From Echria macrotheca (taxonomy: Eukaryota > Ascomycota > Sordariomycetes > Sordariales > Schizotheciaceae), in assembly GCA_030411725.1 (NCBI GenBank), contig MU839827.1, positions 930,001-994,000 of the forward strand: 64,000 nt of DNA, written 5' to 3'. The first letter of the stretch is position 1. Each line of letters opens with the position of its first letter. Positions 43,666 through 54,238 of the stretch are shown here, piece by piece. The notes beneath the pieces are model-generated. The model had not been told where the DNA came from. It saw only the letters and a program-made list of their open reading frames with translations, and did no database searches. Made by a program: the position numbers and the translations under genes.

Positions 43666-44376
43666 CTCGATTGTTGCTTTCCCTTTCGTTGTAGTGCTGG
43701 AATTTGAATGGCGCCTTGGATTGGTGTGGTCTGAGTGAGGCTAATGTTGATGAGGTCAAGGAGGGATGTGAAAGCTGTGAAGTCCGGAGAGAGCGCAAAC
43801 TGAGAATTTGTAGGCTGGTGAGTGTGAAATCGAATCGGGCGTGCTTGTAGACTTTGGTTGGCCATTGTTGGCTTCAGTGACCTGGTGGATCTGAAACCGG
43901 GAACAGGTCATGTTCTAGCCAGGGACGTACAATACAAGATGGGATGGAACTTTCAGGTAGACAGCTGTTGGATTTCGAACTCGGAAAGCCAGCTTTAGAA
44001 GCGATGGTACATACCTACCTCATCAACCAGAGTCGGCGGCGGCTAAGTCACCAACGTAGACAATTGATAGCTGGGCATATCAAATTGTGATATATGGGAG
44101 GCATTCACCACAAGTACGAAAAGCTTCGTTGGACGTGTGGATGTTTGGAATAGTAATTAAAATGTCTGTACGGCAAATACGAATGACTGTATTATAAACC
44201 CAAAGGCCTTCGGTATAGATCCATAACCCTTTAGTATCAAGACGGCGTCCTTGTCTTGTGATTACAACGGCCGGAAAGCTTACCTGTGACGTTGAAATAA
44301 CCTGGATAGAACTAGATGACGGTCAAACTCCGTGGCTTCCTTCAGCTATGCCTGGGCGTAAATTCTCCCAACAAGG
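43666..44376. other. Intergenic region
   Basis: Upstream flank of the small Cys-rich ORF and 3' flank of the VIT/VWA gene. Nothing else supported. Confidence 0.5.
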
Positions 44377-47300
44377 CTAGTCATCCACAGGGGCATGTTC
44401 CACCAACTCGCGAGCAGAACCAGACTCGGTCACCCCTCCCTCGCCCCCATCTTCGCCATCCAAATGCATAGGAATCTGCAGTCCTGCGAGTACGATCCCC
44501 ATAAACTGCCAACAAGAGGTCTCCGATGAATCCGGGCACTGCCTCGACGTATCTGGAAATGCATCTCGCATCAGTATCCACGAAGGGATACACCATATGG
44601 GTCCATGAGTAGATATATTCCACCGTTGAAATAAGAACTGGAGAGCTTTGAGGCGCATCATCGCCCATAGACTCTCACAAGATCCAAAATCCCGCTCAAG
44701 CAGAACGAGGATGGCCAGTGTGACCCAGTCTTGCCAGTTCCCATTCCACATGTCGGGGTACGTGCTAATCACACTCATGATGTCGTGACCGAGGACACTG
44801 ACTGCCCCCCATTCGAATCCACCGTCAAAACTCTGGTATTGAAGCAGGCGGCGGATGACGTCGCGTCCCTCCGTCTCTGGTTCCGGCTTGGTTGCTGGTG
44901 TCGGCTGAGGAGGTGGTAGCGCGCTGGCCGCATGAATGGAAATGAGATCCGCCGCTGACGTTAACAAAATGGGAAGGGAATCCGGCTGAATTAGGTCTAC
45001 CGGCTCAGCCGACTGCCATCCATTCGAGTGCCGGGTATACGGCTTGGGTAACGCGACTGTCTCAGCACCCATAGAGCAATGGTAAGATATTGGAGGACGC
45101 TCTGAATGATGAGATGGCACAAAAGATGATGGCGATTGCCTTGCCTTGGAGTTTTCATACTGTCCCTTCTCTTTCTTGATAATTTGAAATTGAGCGGAAT
45201 CGGTGCGTTTTCGTTTACAGGGCCGACGGACTGTGAGGTGTGATGGGACTGTGAGGTGTGATGGGACTGTGAGGTGGTCGTATGAGTACCCGCCCTGGTT
45301 TTCAATGAAAGCGACGAGCTTGGTGTGTCCTCGCGGCCGAAGCAGATCGCCTCCAGCGGCGTGCTTCACCTGGACTACCCCGTCCATCGTGTCCATGAAA
45401 TGATCTTCCCCACTTGGAACATACGTCTCCTCGACGAGGAAGAAGCTCGTCCACTTGGACACGAGGGACCACTTGCAGGCAATGGCCTCAGCTTCCTGGC
45501 GAACCTGCGAATCTTCGGCCCAGGTTCCTCGGAACGGCTTGTTTGGCCCCAGATGAAGATGGCTTTGGCCACGTTCGAGATCCTCCAGCAGAGCTCGGGC
45601 TGCGAGCCTGTGAATCATCGAGCCTTTGTTATCCAGCAGATTTACAGGGATAACGTTGATATTCGAATTTGAACCACTGGGTGCTTTCACGGTAATGGTG
45701 TGAAGAGCACCGGGGGACTCGAAGAGGAAGTACACTCGACTGCGGCTAAAAGGGCTCAGTGCGGAAATATCCGCTGGCGACCGTTGGGCCTCGGACAGAT
45801 TGAGTGCTGGAAATGTCAGAAGGGGGCTGGGGCGGTGGTCGTCCGGTCTTACCTGTGCTGTCTTGAGACGAGAATTCGAAGTGCAGCGGCCCGAGATGTT
45901 CAGTTGTCAAAGCAGCCTTCATCATGCTGACAACGCGGTCCTCCCAGCCGTCCCGGACTGACGAGGGAACGACCTCGGCATACCCGCCTCCCGCTTTGGC
46001 GATGCCGTCAACAAGGGCGTGTGAGACGCTTATCCCGATCCCGAGCGAGAAGAAACGGACACGACCTTCGGTCCTCATGCGAGTCTGGTTGATGAACTCA
46101 AGTGTTTCGTCCATCCTCCAAGTCTGACCGTCAGTGAGAATGATGACGTCTGTGAGCGCAGATTTATCCCTCGCACCGACAATGGCTTGGATGGCAGGGA
46201 GCAACTCGGTGCCTCCCATATCCGCCTGAAAGGTGCTATCGACATACATCAGGGCATTGTTGAGATTCAACTGCGTGTAATCGACGGACTGCGGCATCCC
46301 TGTGATGGATTGGATTAGCCGTTTGGGGAATAATCGCATCCGATCTGTCACATACACGAAGTGAAGTTGGACCCAAAGCTCCACACGTTGAACTTGTGGC
46401 CTAATGGGATGCCTTTGAGGAAGAACTGCATCGCAGACCGGAGCGACTCGATCTTGTCAGACATAGACCCAGACCGATCAGCGAGAAAAAGGATCTCGCC
46501 ATGCTGCGGTTGTGTATCCGCTTTCTGGCCCAGCGAGTTGGGAGGAAAGGTGAGCATCAGGGCTTTTTGGTTCGGGATGGTTGGGTGTTCTTCTAGCCAG
46601 GCTTGAATGGCCTCATGGTCGCGGCCGCGTTCTGTTACAATGTCGAGAACAAAGTCCTTATCTAGGAACATTGAGCCCGCGTCGAGTTCAACCACGGCTG
46701 TCTCTACATCATCTGAGTTATCTCCAGCGAGGTCAGAAAAGCTCTGTGCCTTGATCCTGCCCTGATGACGCTTCACCAGAATCTTATGCGAATTGCTGAT
46801 GAGGGATTGAATCTTGGATTCGATCACTTCGATCTTGAGTTTCAAGCCCTGCGGCACCGAGCCCTCGGCACCTTTGTATCCATCCGGGGGCGAGCCATAT
46901 CGGGGGGCAATGTAGGTGGGGGTCGTGAGGGTCGTGGTGCCCTTGCTGTCGGCAAAGCGGTGTTTCAAAACCGTGATGTAGCTGATGTTGATCTTGAGCT
47001 TGGTTTTCTCTGGGATATTGCCCAGGGTCGTGGTGAAGATCTCGGGCGTGTCCTGCTCAAGTAATGCAGCGCTGGTGTTATAGTGGTGGATATGATGTCT
47101 GAAAGCCTCGCGAGCTTCCTCTTTCGGTTTTACATCGCCCCTGATGATCTTGTTGGCGCCAATGCGACAGGTGAGGTCGGTAACGGTGCAGCCTGTGGGC
47201 AAGGGGAAGCTGTAGGATGCCTCCTTGATGGTGGTGCTGGAGTCGTTCCAAAACGTCTGGACCACGGTGACGCTGGCCGAGTCCTGGATTATGGAGGCGT

Positions 47301-47607
47301 CGAGCGAGATGGATAGGGGAGGAAGTACATTGCGGCCCTGTTCTTGGACCGTGAATGACGGCACCTCGATCTTCGGAGTTGGAGTGACGACTAGGGCGAC
47401 ATTGGCAGTAGGGGGCGCTATGCCGGGAAAGAGCTCGTGAGGGGCAAATGGCTGCGTCGAAAGCCTGTTAGTATCGCCCGCAGCATCACGCAAGTCGTGA
47501 TGAGAGCGCCCGTGGAACTGGTCCAGGTGCTGGAGTTCCGGGGGCAGAGGCTCGCGTGTGTCCCAGAAAATGCCGGGCGCAAAGATCCGTCCGAAGGAGT
47601 TAGACAT
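44377..47607 (-). CDS. VIT and von Willebrand factor A domain protein
   Basis: Exons 46356-47607, 45853-46299 and 44377-45806, joined by introns of 56 nt (GTATGT) and 46 nt (GTAAGA), give 1042 residues. The N-terminus MSNSFGRIFAPGIFWDTREP is followed by a VIT domain (VTVVQTFWNDSS, ASYSFPLPTGCTVTDLTCRI, PEIFTTTLGNIP). The VWA domain has a complete MIDAS: DRSGSMSDK, GGTELL and ILTDGQ. The first splice restores FGSNFTSWMPQSVDYTQ. After the VWA domain comes a beta-rich segment (SPFSRSRVYFLFESPGAL) and a long linker with three 18-nt tandem repeats, then a helical C-terminus. No signal peptide, so probably intracellular protein binding through the metal site. Fungal members are largely uncharacterised. 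Confidence 0.9.
45229..45276. repeat. 18-nt tandem repeat inside the VIT/VWA gene
   Basis: Two full copies and a partial third of gactgtgaggtgtgatgg on the plus strand, encoding in-frame SHLTVP units on the minus strand. Confidence 0.9.
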
Positions 47608-47967
47608 TATTGTATTGTATCGAGAACCTTGAATGCTGATGAGGAAGTGGGGGAGGGGGGAAGGGTCCGTCCTTTTGACAGAAATCAGCTCCCCCCTTTC
47701 GCCAGCGGGACCTGAATTCTCGAATCCCGATGGACTATCTGAACAATTAAATGGCCATGGCGCCACGGCCAATCAGCATTGCAGCTTCGATAGTGGGCGC
47801 GCGGAAGCGCGGGGCAGTGCCACTGAATTAATTGGTCATCCCAGAGCCTTGCGACGACCGTCAGGCATCTACCGACACCGCTGACCGCCCCTTTCACCAA
47901 CATCAGACGTCTTCGAGAAGTCCGGCAGCATCGGTCCCTCTTCACCACCCGCCACGTCCGATCCAAG
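47608..47967. promoter_or_regulatory. 360-bp bidirectional promoter region
   Basis: It separates two divergent start codons, so it must carry both promoters. No clear TATA element was seen. Confidence 0.6.
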
Positions 47968-50184
47968 ATGGCGTCGCCCGTGTCGATTGGCGATGTCATC
48001 GCCATGGCCAAGCTCGCAAAGACAATCGCCGAGGCCTTCACGAAGGGTCGCAAGTCGGCCCCCGCAGAGTTCCGTGAGGTCGAGAACCAATTGTATTCGC
48101 TGAGCACAGCCCTCGCCGCTTTCGAAGACGCACAGGACAGCTCTGCCCAGCTGGCAGCCTTGACAGCCGCCACCCAGCGCCCCAATGGCCAGTCAGTGGC
48201 CGGCATGCTGAGCAACTGCAACGAGACGCTTAAACACCTCGAAAATATCGTCTCTAAGTATAGCGCCATCACCGAGGAGCAAGACCCCAGCAAGTCCCGA
48301 GTCCAGCGCTGGAGTCAGGAGCTCCTCAGGAACTACAAGAAGATCGCCTGGACGACCGAGGCCGCCGACCTCTCGACGCTCAGGAGCCAGCTGATGGTGC
48401 ACACCAACAGTCTAGAGCTGATTCTGGGAATTCTGATCAAGTTGGTGTTCCTGATCGGAAGAAGGCTGGACTAACCGGTGCAGCTCACGAACTACGAAGA
48501 TCGAAGAGACCGTCGTTGCGAGCTCGAAGAAGCTGGACGACATTCACAGCTGGTGGGCGGAGAACCTGAAGAACTCGGCCACGGAATCCTCAAAGACAGA
48601 ATCAGCCGAGCTGAAGACGGAACCCCTCGTCACGTTTGAAGTGTATGTGGAGGAACAGGAGCTGATTTGTCCAAAGGCGACTCTGGTCGACGACTGGGAG
48701 GAGAAGGGCACATTCCAGCTCTTCCGCTGCACGTGCAAGGACACGCCTCATTCTAGACTTGAGAGCATAGCATGTAAGTGCTTTTGTTACGGGGTGTCAT
48801 GGGCTAATGAAACAGTGTCGCCCATTAGCTTTCCGCTACGGCAGGCAGGGGGAGTCCGGACATGGACTATCTTCAAAGCAACCGACTACTCCATGCCTCG
48901 GCTTGTATCGGTCCAACTGAAGAATATTCCAGTTCAGGGTATGTATGCGCTGTGGGTGAAGAAGTTCAGAGCTGACGACAGTAGATGTGGCCGAGTTTGA
49001 GCGCACGTTCATCGACGGGCTTGCCGAGCTGATGGCCGAGGTAATGGTGAAGCAGCACGTCAGCAATATGCTTGTTCATCCAGGACCGGATGCAAAGCAC
49101 TTGCGGATTCTGGATATCAAGGGGTGAGGGCGAATCCACGCTGCAAATGACGGATGCTAACCGCAGCATAGTGAGCTGGGCGACATGCATCAGTCCATAG
49201 AAACTGTCGACTTCGCCGTTGGCCACCGCACCCTCTCCAAGATTGAAATTGACGGGATCAGTCTGCTGCACTATCGCGAGCATGGCCACGACGACGGGCC
49301 GCGGGCTCACCTAGAGGTTGACTATGCCGAGATCTTGATTCAGTACCGCAACACCAACCCGGAATCCAAGGACATCACCAGTAACGAGATTAGATGTAAG
49401 GGGAACCTATCCTGTGACCCAAAGCCACTAATCGAAGCAGTGAGACGTAATTCGAGTGTCAAGATGACACAGGGCACAAACGTAGTCGTCCAGGCCGTCG
49501 AGTGTCTCGGCTTTATCGACGACGAAGAGACCAGCCGTATTGAGAAAACCGACGTTACCTTTCAAATGACGACCCCTGAAAGTGAGTCTCTCGCCGTAGA
49601 AATGGTCAATACTAACAGTGTAAGGCGCCAACCAGCTATACCAGCAACTCGAGGACATGCGGATGGAACTGTTTGTTTTGGGACTTCAGTATCCGCGTCC
49701 CGACGAGACCGTTGCCTTGCATCTGTATGTGCCATCTTGTACCTCGACTCGATTAACCAGTCAATAGGCTAGCGACTGAGGTCCAGTGCGAGGAGGTCTG
49801 CATTGCCGACGCCGAGTTGCTGATCACACGAGATACCAAGGACAGGTTCCGGCTGATCATCCTGAGCCGTAATCGGTGCACTATCCTCAGTCAAGTTTGT
49901 AGGTGACCATTCCTGACGAGAAGGACGCGCTGACTTGGTAGTATCGGAATCGTTTTTTGACGAACCGACATCCCAGGACAGATTTACTTCGCCTACGTGG
50001 CTTGTGCAGCTTGAGAGCCCTGGAGTGCGGAAGGTGTACCACTATCCAAAGGGTTTCAAATTTCTCCGCTTCAACAGCAACAGCAGTAAGCAGACCCCGT
50101 TGGATCGTTCGTAACTAACGACCGGTAGCCCAGAAGATGTTTGAGCTGGGGCAGGCCACAATCCTCCCCATCCGGGAGAAGTGA
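47968..50184 (+). CDS. Ten-exon protein with fungal HeLo/STAND-like N-terminal domain
   Basis: Exons end at 48440, 48773, 48938, 49123, 49395, 49581, 49724, 49898, 50085 and 50184; introns are 42-48 nt and every join keeps frame, giving 606 residues. The N-terminus (MASPVSIGDVIAMAKLAKTI, then GRKSAPAEFREVENQLYSLS) matches the fungal N-terminal helical domain found on STAND/NLR-like proteins and HeLo-like death domains. About 90 residues later NYKKIAWTTE and LRSQLMVHTN continue that domain. The rest is beta-rich with no recognised fold (TFEVYVEEQELICPKATLVD, ESFFDEPTSQDRFTSPTWLV, KVYHYPKGFKFLRFN). No NB-ARC or NACHT P-loop is present. A role in signalling or self/non-self response is inferred only from the N-terminus. 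Confidence 0.82.
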
Positions 50185-51493
50185 GAGATATCGGGGCACA
50201 CTCCCAGACTAAGCACCTTGTCTATCATACACGAAAGGTCAATGGGGGATTTCAGAGGCGACGAAGCCCCGAGAAACAACGTATGCAGCTTAGAGGGTCA
50301 ATTTTTGTATACAAGGCACAGAATCTACTAGATGATAAAGCTGTTGGTAAGCATTTGGGCTGGGAAGGACGTCACAATCGTGGTAGTGCAGGGGGTTCTC
50401 GTAAGAAGATTCGGTGGTTCTGTCCGCCCGGTAAGCATGCCTCTGTAGGTACGTTATAGATCATGGGTGCTTTCAGTCTGCCGACCAGCATATTTGTTGA
50501 AACGATGATGTCATGCCCGACACCCAACTCATCGCCCGGCACCCCCAGTTCCTCGATCTAGTGCATTGTGTTGACGGAAATACGGTTGTTGAAGGATGCA
50601 AAAGAGTGGTTTAAGTGAAAGGGAAGAGACATACGGATCGAAACGCGAGTCGAAGAGCGGGGTCAGCGGTGTTTACGTGTTGACTGCTGAGGCGTCGGAC
50701 AAGTTACGCTGCGTTGATGCGTTTGGAGACTGGACAAGGAGATGTCGGATGGTTTCCACTCCGGGACGACTGTCGGTCCAAGGTCTTGCTTACGCAGGAT
50801 CACGGGATGCAGGTGTAGACAACGTCGCTCCGAGTCCTTCCCGCTTTATCGGGCATACCGTTGGCGGCATGGTAGATGAGGCAATATTCTAGAAACCTTC
50901 CTTGCATATTCCTTTTACGCTCTGGAATCCAGATCAAAGGTGGAATCTGCATTGCAAAGTCCTAGGTCTTGCCGTCTCGATATACAGCTGTGGCGCGGAC
51001 AACAGGCTAATGGCCGGCAGCTACCCACGTGGCATAGATTATTCCGCCCGTCGCCTAGGGGGTATATCCGCCTGCTACTTTCCCTGTATACTGCATAGCC
51101 TTCTCTATGATGTATCCCGTGTCCAGGAAGCCCTTCCGCTGCCGTCGAGACGTCCGGTGTATGGCCATCCCTGTCACTGATACAGCGAGACAAGATACTC
51201 TGACTCCTGGGCGATCCGAATGCCTTCACTCACGAACGCAGCGGCCACGAAGGGATCGCTCGCCTCGGCTGGTAATCTTTCTCTGTGGCAGAAACCCGCC
51301 GACGTGACGAGGATGATCCATTAAAGGATACTGTGATGGAGACGGCGACTCCGACGTTGTTTGATCTTGTCCGTGATCTTCGTGTATAAAAGACCTGGAT
51401 TCGCTCCGGGTTAAAGGATTGAAGGCCATCAACATCTCATCAGCTCATGGTATCAACCCTGAATTCTCAAGAAATAGCAACAAGACAACCAAA
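50185..51493. promoter_or_regulatory. Intergenic region upstream of the small secreted protein
   Basis: The promoter of the 93-aa protein occupies the last part, with a consensus TATA box. Frames in 50.2-51.2 kb are not convincing. Confidence 0.5.
51385..51392 (+). promoter_or_regulatory. TATA box of the small secreted protein
   Basis: TATAAAAG, 102 bp upstream of the ATG at 51494, a spacing consistent with a 5' UTR of about 70 nt. Confidence 0.65.
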
Positions 51494-51824
51494 ATGCGCC
51501 TCATCATCGCCCTCATTTTCGCCCTAGCGGCTGGCGCCTCAGCTGCCCCGTCCCCCGGTCTTGACAACCGCCAGGCCTGCGTCTACGAATGCGGCTGTAA
51601 CAGCCCCGATGACAATCCGCCCCCGGACACTGGATCGTGCTGCTCCTCTGCGGGAGGAAGTCTCGGCGGTGATGTATACCCCCCCTATTCCCAGGTTCGT
51701 AGTGAGTGGCTAACAAGTACAGCTCTGCCGTAACCTCTCGACAACCCAGGCACGTTCGTTCCGCTCGTGCTGCAAGAATGGCAGCATTTGCTTCACTTCG
51801 GGCGCATGCCCTCTTCCCCCCTGA
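51494..51824 (+). CDS. Small secreted cysteine-rich protein, effector candidate
   Basis: Exons 51494-51673 and 51723-51824 flank a 49-nt intron (GTATAC donor, GGCTAAC branch, ACAG acceptor) and give 93 residues. MRLIIALIFALAAGASA is a signal peptide. The mature protein of about 76 residues has ten cysteines (29, 33, 35, 49, 50, 62, 76, 77, 83, 89) with two adjacent pairs, enough for five disulfides. Without the splice the frame would stop early and lose five cysteines, which supports the intron. The spacing does not fit hydrophobins (one Cys instead of two between the pairs). I do not recognise the family. Size, secretion and cysteine density fit an apoplastic effector, antimicrobial or surface protein. 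Confidence 0.8.
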
Positions 51825-52534
51825 AATTGTGGTACCTACCCCTGATTTCGTGAGAGGGGATCCGGGGGAGTACGGAGGGAGAGTGATGGAGTGGAAACAT
51901 TGAAAGCGGCGAGGGTATTCAACATACTCCTCCCCTTAAGTCAGTTCTGGTTCAAATAGTGCGCATCGACATCTAGACCGCAAATAAAACCCCAGTTGCA
52001 ACTACACATTTTCAGCATGGTATTGTGACGTTCTACCATCCCACGACGGTGCAAAAGGTCTATAGCCCCGACAGTGTGGCGACTCCACCTCTAGAACGCC
52101 GCGGGCTGTGAATGCAACCTGAATCTGAAGAGTGTATTTACCGACCCAATCCCAGTCACCCCCTATAGGTGGATCCCCAAACATCAAGCGGCACGGCACG
52201 GCACGGGTTATACATACATATAGACGCAGGGGCATCGTAGTACCCGGCGAACCGCCCCGGCGGCGCAGCACCCCGGAAAGGCCGACACGTTTCAAACGCA
52301 TTAAGCTGTGCCTGCCCACGGCAGACACGCGTGTGAGTATTTGCAAAAGTACACGGGTGAAGACTATAGCGATCTCGAATTGTTGGGGGCCAGACGGGAA
52401 GCCCTACACACGGCAGGATGAGGGGAAATATCCGCTGTCGATTCCAGGCAGCTTTCAGTCTGGTGTTTAAAGGCTCTACTCGGACGGCCTGGCCCGGACG
52501 GACTGGCCTTTGATTTCATCGCCATGTAGCAGCC
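51825..52534. other. Intergenic region
   Basis: 3' flank of the small secreted protein and promoter of the membrane protein gene. A plus-strand frame from 52132 is not credible. Confidence 0.5.
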
Positions 52535-53803
52535 ATGTTCATCCTCCCGCGGAAGCAAACCTCCTCCGCAGCCGCGGACGGACCGCACGACGATGACAGC
52601 TACGGCTCCAGAATCCTCGCAGCATGCTGGCTCGTGAACATCCTCTCAACTATCATCATCGGCTTGCGCGTATATTGCAAGCTCAAGAGATCAAAAGCGC
52701 TGTGGTACGACGACCACATCCTGATCGCGTCATGGGTACCTATGCTCCGTCTTCCCCCTTTCTCCTCTAAACCCGAACCTAAACCCAAACCCAAACCCAA
52801 TCCCGGACCAGCACTAACACACCTAAACGCCAGCTCTTCCAATCCGCAAACATAATCCTCATAACCATAAACGTAACCCTAGGCGACGGCCAACACACCT
52901 ACAACCTCTCCGACCCGGCCGTGCTCCCCCTCCTCGGCCTAACCGGCAACATCTCCGGCACGCTCTCCATCGCCGCCGCCTGCCTAAGCAAGACCTCCTT
53001 CGGCGTGACCCTGCTCCGGCTGTGCAACGCCGCGACCCACAGAGCCATGCGCTGGTCCATCTGGGTTCTGCTGGTGAGCATGAACATCTCGCTCGCGCTC
53101 AGCGCCGTCTTCATCTGGGCGCAGTGTTCGCCTTCGGCTAAGAATTGGTATGATCGGATCCCTGGGACGTGTTGGGATCCTGCGGCGGTGGCAAAATATG
53201 GGTTGTTTTCGGGGAGTATGTTGTTTTCTGTGTCCCTTCCATCCCCTTTGAATTAGTTGGATGGTGGGTGTACTAATGACGGGGGTGGGTGGGTGGTAGT
53301 TTACTCGGCCTTTGCGGACTTTGTGCTCTCCTTCCTCCCGTGGCCGTTGATCTGGGGTCTGCAGATGCAGATGAGGGAGAAGATTGGCGTGGCTGTTGCG
53401 ATGAGCATGGGCGTCTTGTAAGCTCCCTTCCCAAAAAGTTTTGGGGACAAGGCTGACTGACGACGATAGTGCTGGTCTCGGGGCGATCGCCAAGGCGTTG
53501 CAGCTGCATAACCTGTCTAGCGGGGACTTCACATGTACCGAGGCCCAATATTCTTCCATGAATAGGTATATGCTAACACCCGCAGACCACGAGAGTAAAA
53601 TCGTTATTTGGGGGACTGTCGAAACCGCAGTGACGATAATGGCGGCCTCGGTTCCCTTCCTCCGCATCCTCATCGTCGAGGCTACGTCTTCGCCAGCCCC
53701 ACCGTGCCCAGCGAGAGTCCGTTTCCCAAAGAGTGATGAGCAAGAGCTAGTTCTTGAGGACGAAGAAAAAGCCGGGGTTGTTGACCGTCCTGCATCAAGC
53801 TAA
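52535..53803 (+). CDS. Fungal rhodopsin-domain integral membrane protein (Pth11-like)
   Basis: Exons 52535-52735, 52834-53215, 53300-53417 and 53470-53803 give 344 residues. The order of hydrophobic segments fits the fungal seven-helix rhodopsin-type family: ILAACWLVNILSTIIIGLRV with LWYDDHILIASW, an N-glycosylatable loop, LSIAAACLSKTSFGVTLLRL, WSIWVLLVSMNISLALSAVF, the signature WAQCSPSAKNW...CWDP, YSAFADFVLSFLPWPLIWGL, MREKIGVAVAMSMGVFAGLG and a last helix around IVIWGTVETAVTIMAASVPF. The C-terminal tail is acidic and cytosolic. Family members are plasma-membrane receptors or of unknown role; no CFEM domain is present. The first intron (98 nt) carries an AACCCA-type short repeat. Confidence 0.87.
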
Positions 53804-54238
53804 ACGTTCCCTACCTAGTCCCCTGAATGATGCCATATTGGCTTCAAATATACCAAGAGTCATACCACAAGCAATCATGATGACGGGAACGATTTATGCA
53901 CGCTGGCTAACGGATGTATTTGAATGGATGAAGACATGTTCAGAGAGAACCTTAGGGAGCAAGATTAGGATTGATCGTTGGAGTGCTCGAGTAAGTTGTC
54001 GCAAACAGGAAAAAGCAAAAAAAAAAAACCGACACGGTCCGTCCTAGGAAAAATGAAAAAGCACATATCTTGACTTCGTGTTCCCAAAACCAGAAAAAAT
54101 AGAAGAAAGAATAGCCAAACAATCGGCTCCCGCAGACATGATTTTTATGGTGACCTCCTTACGACATTCTAGCCCTGGTGCTCCCCGGGAAGGTTGTGCG
54201 GCCATTGCAGTGGATCCGGGACGGTGTAAAAGGTCAAT
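53804..54238. other. Intergenic, convergent 3' ends
   Basis: It contains a run of ten or more adenines near 54019 and nothing recognisable as a gene. Confidence 0.6.

Noticed and set aside
36803..44376. RIP-mutated transposon remnant
   Set aside because: By eye there is no strong AT shift, terminal repeats or transposase/reverse-transcriptase fragments; a composition calculation would be needed to be sure.
51494..51824. Hydrophobin identity for the small secreted protein
   Set aside because: Hydrophobins have eight cysteines with two single Cys between the CC pairs; here there are ten and only one lies between the pairs.
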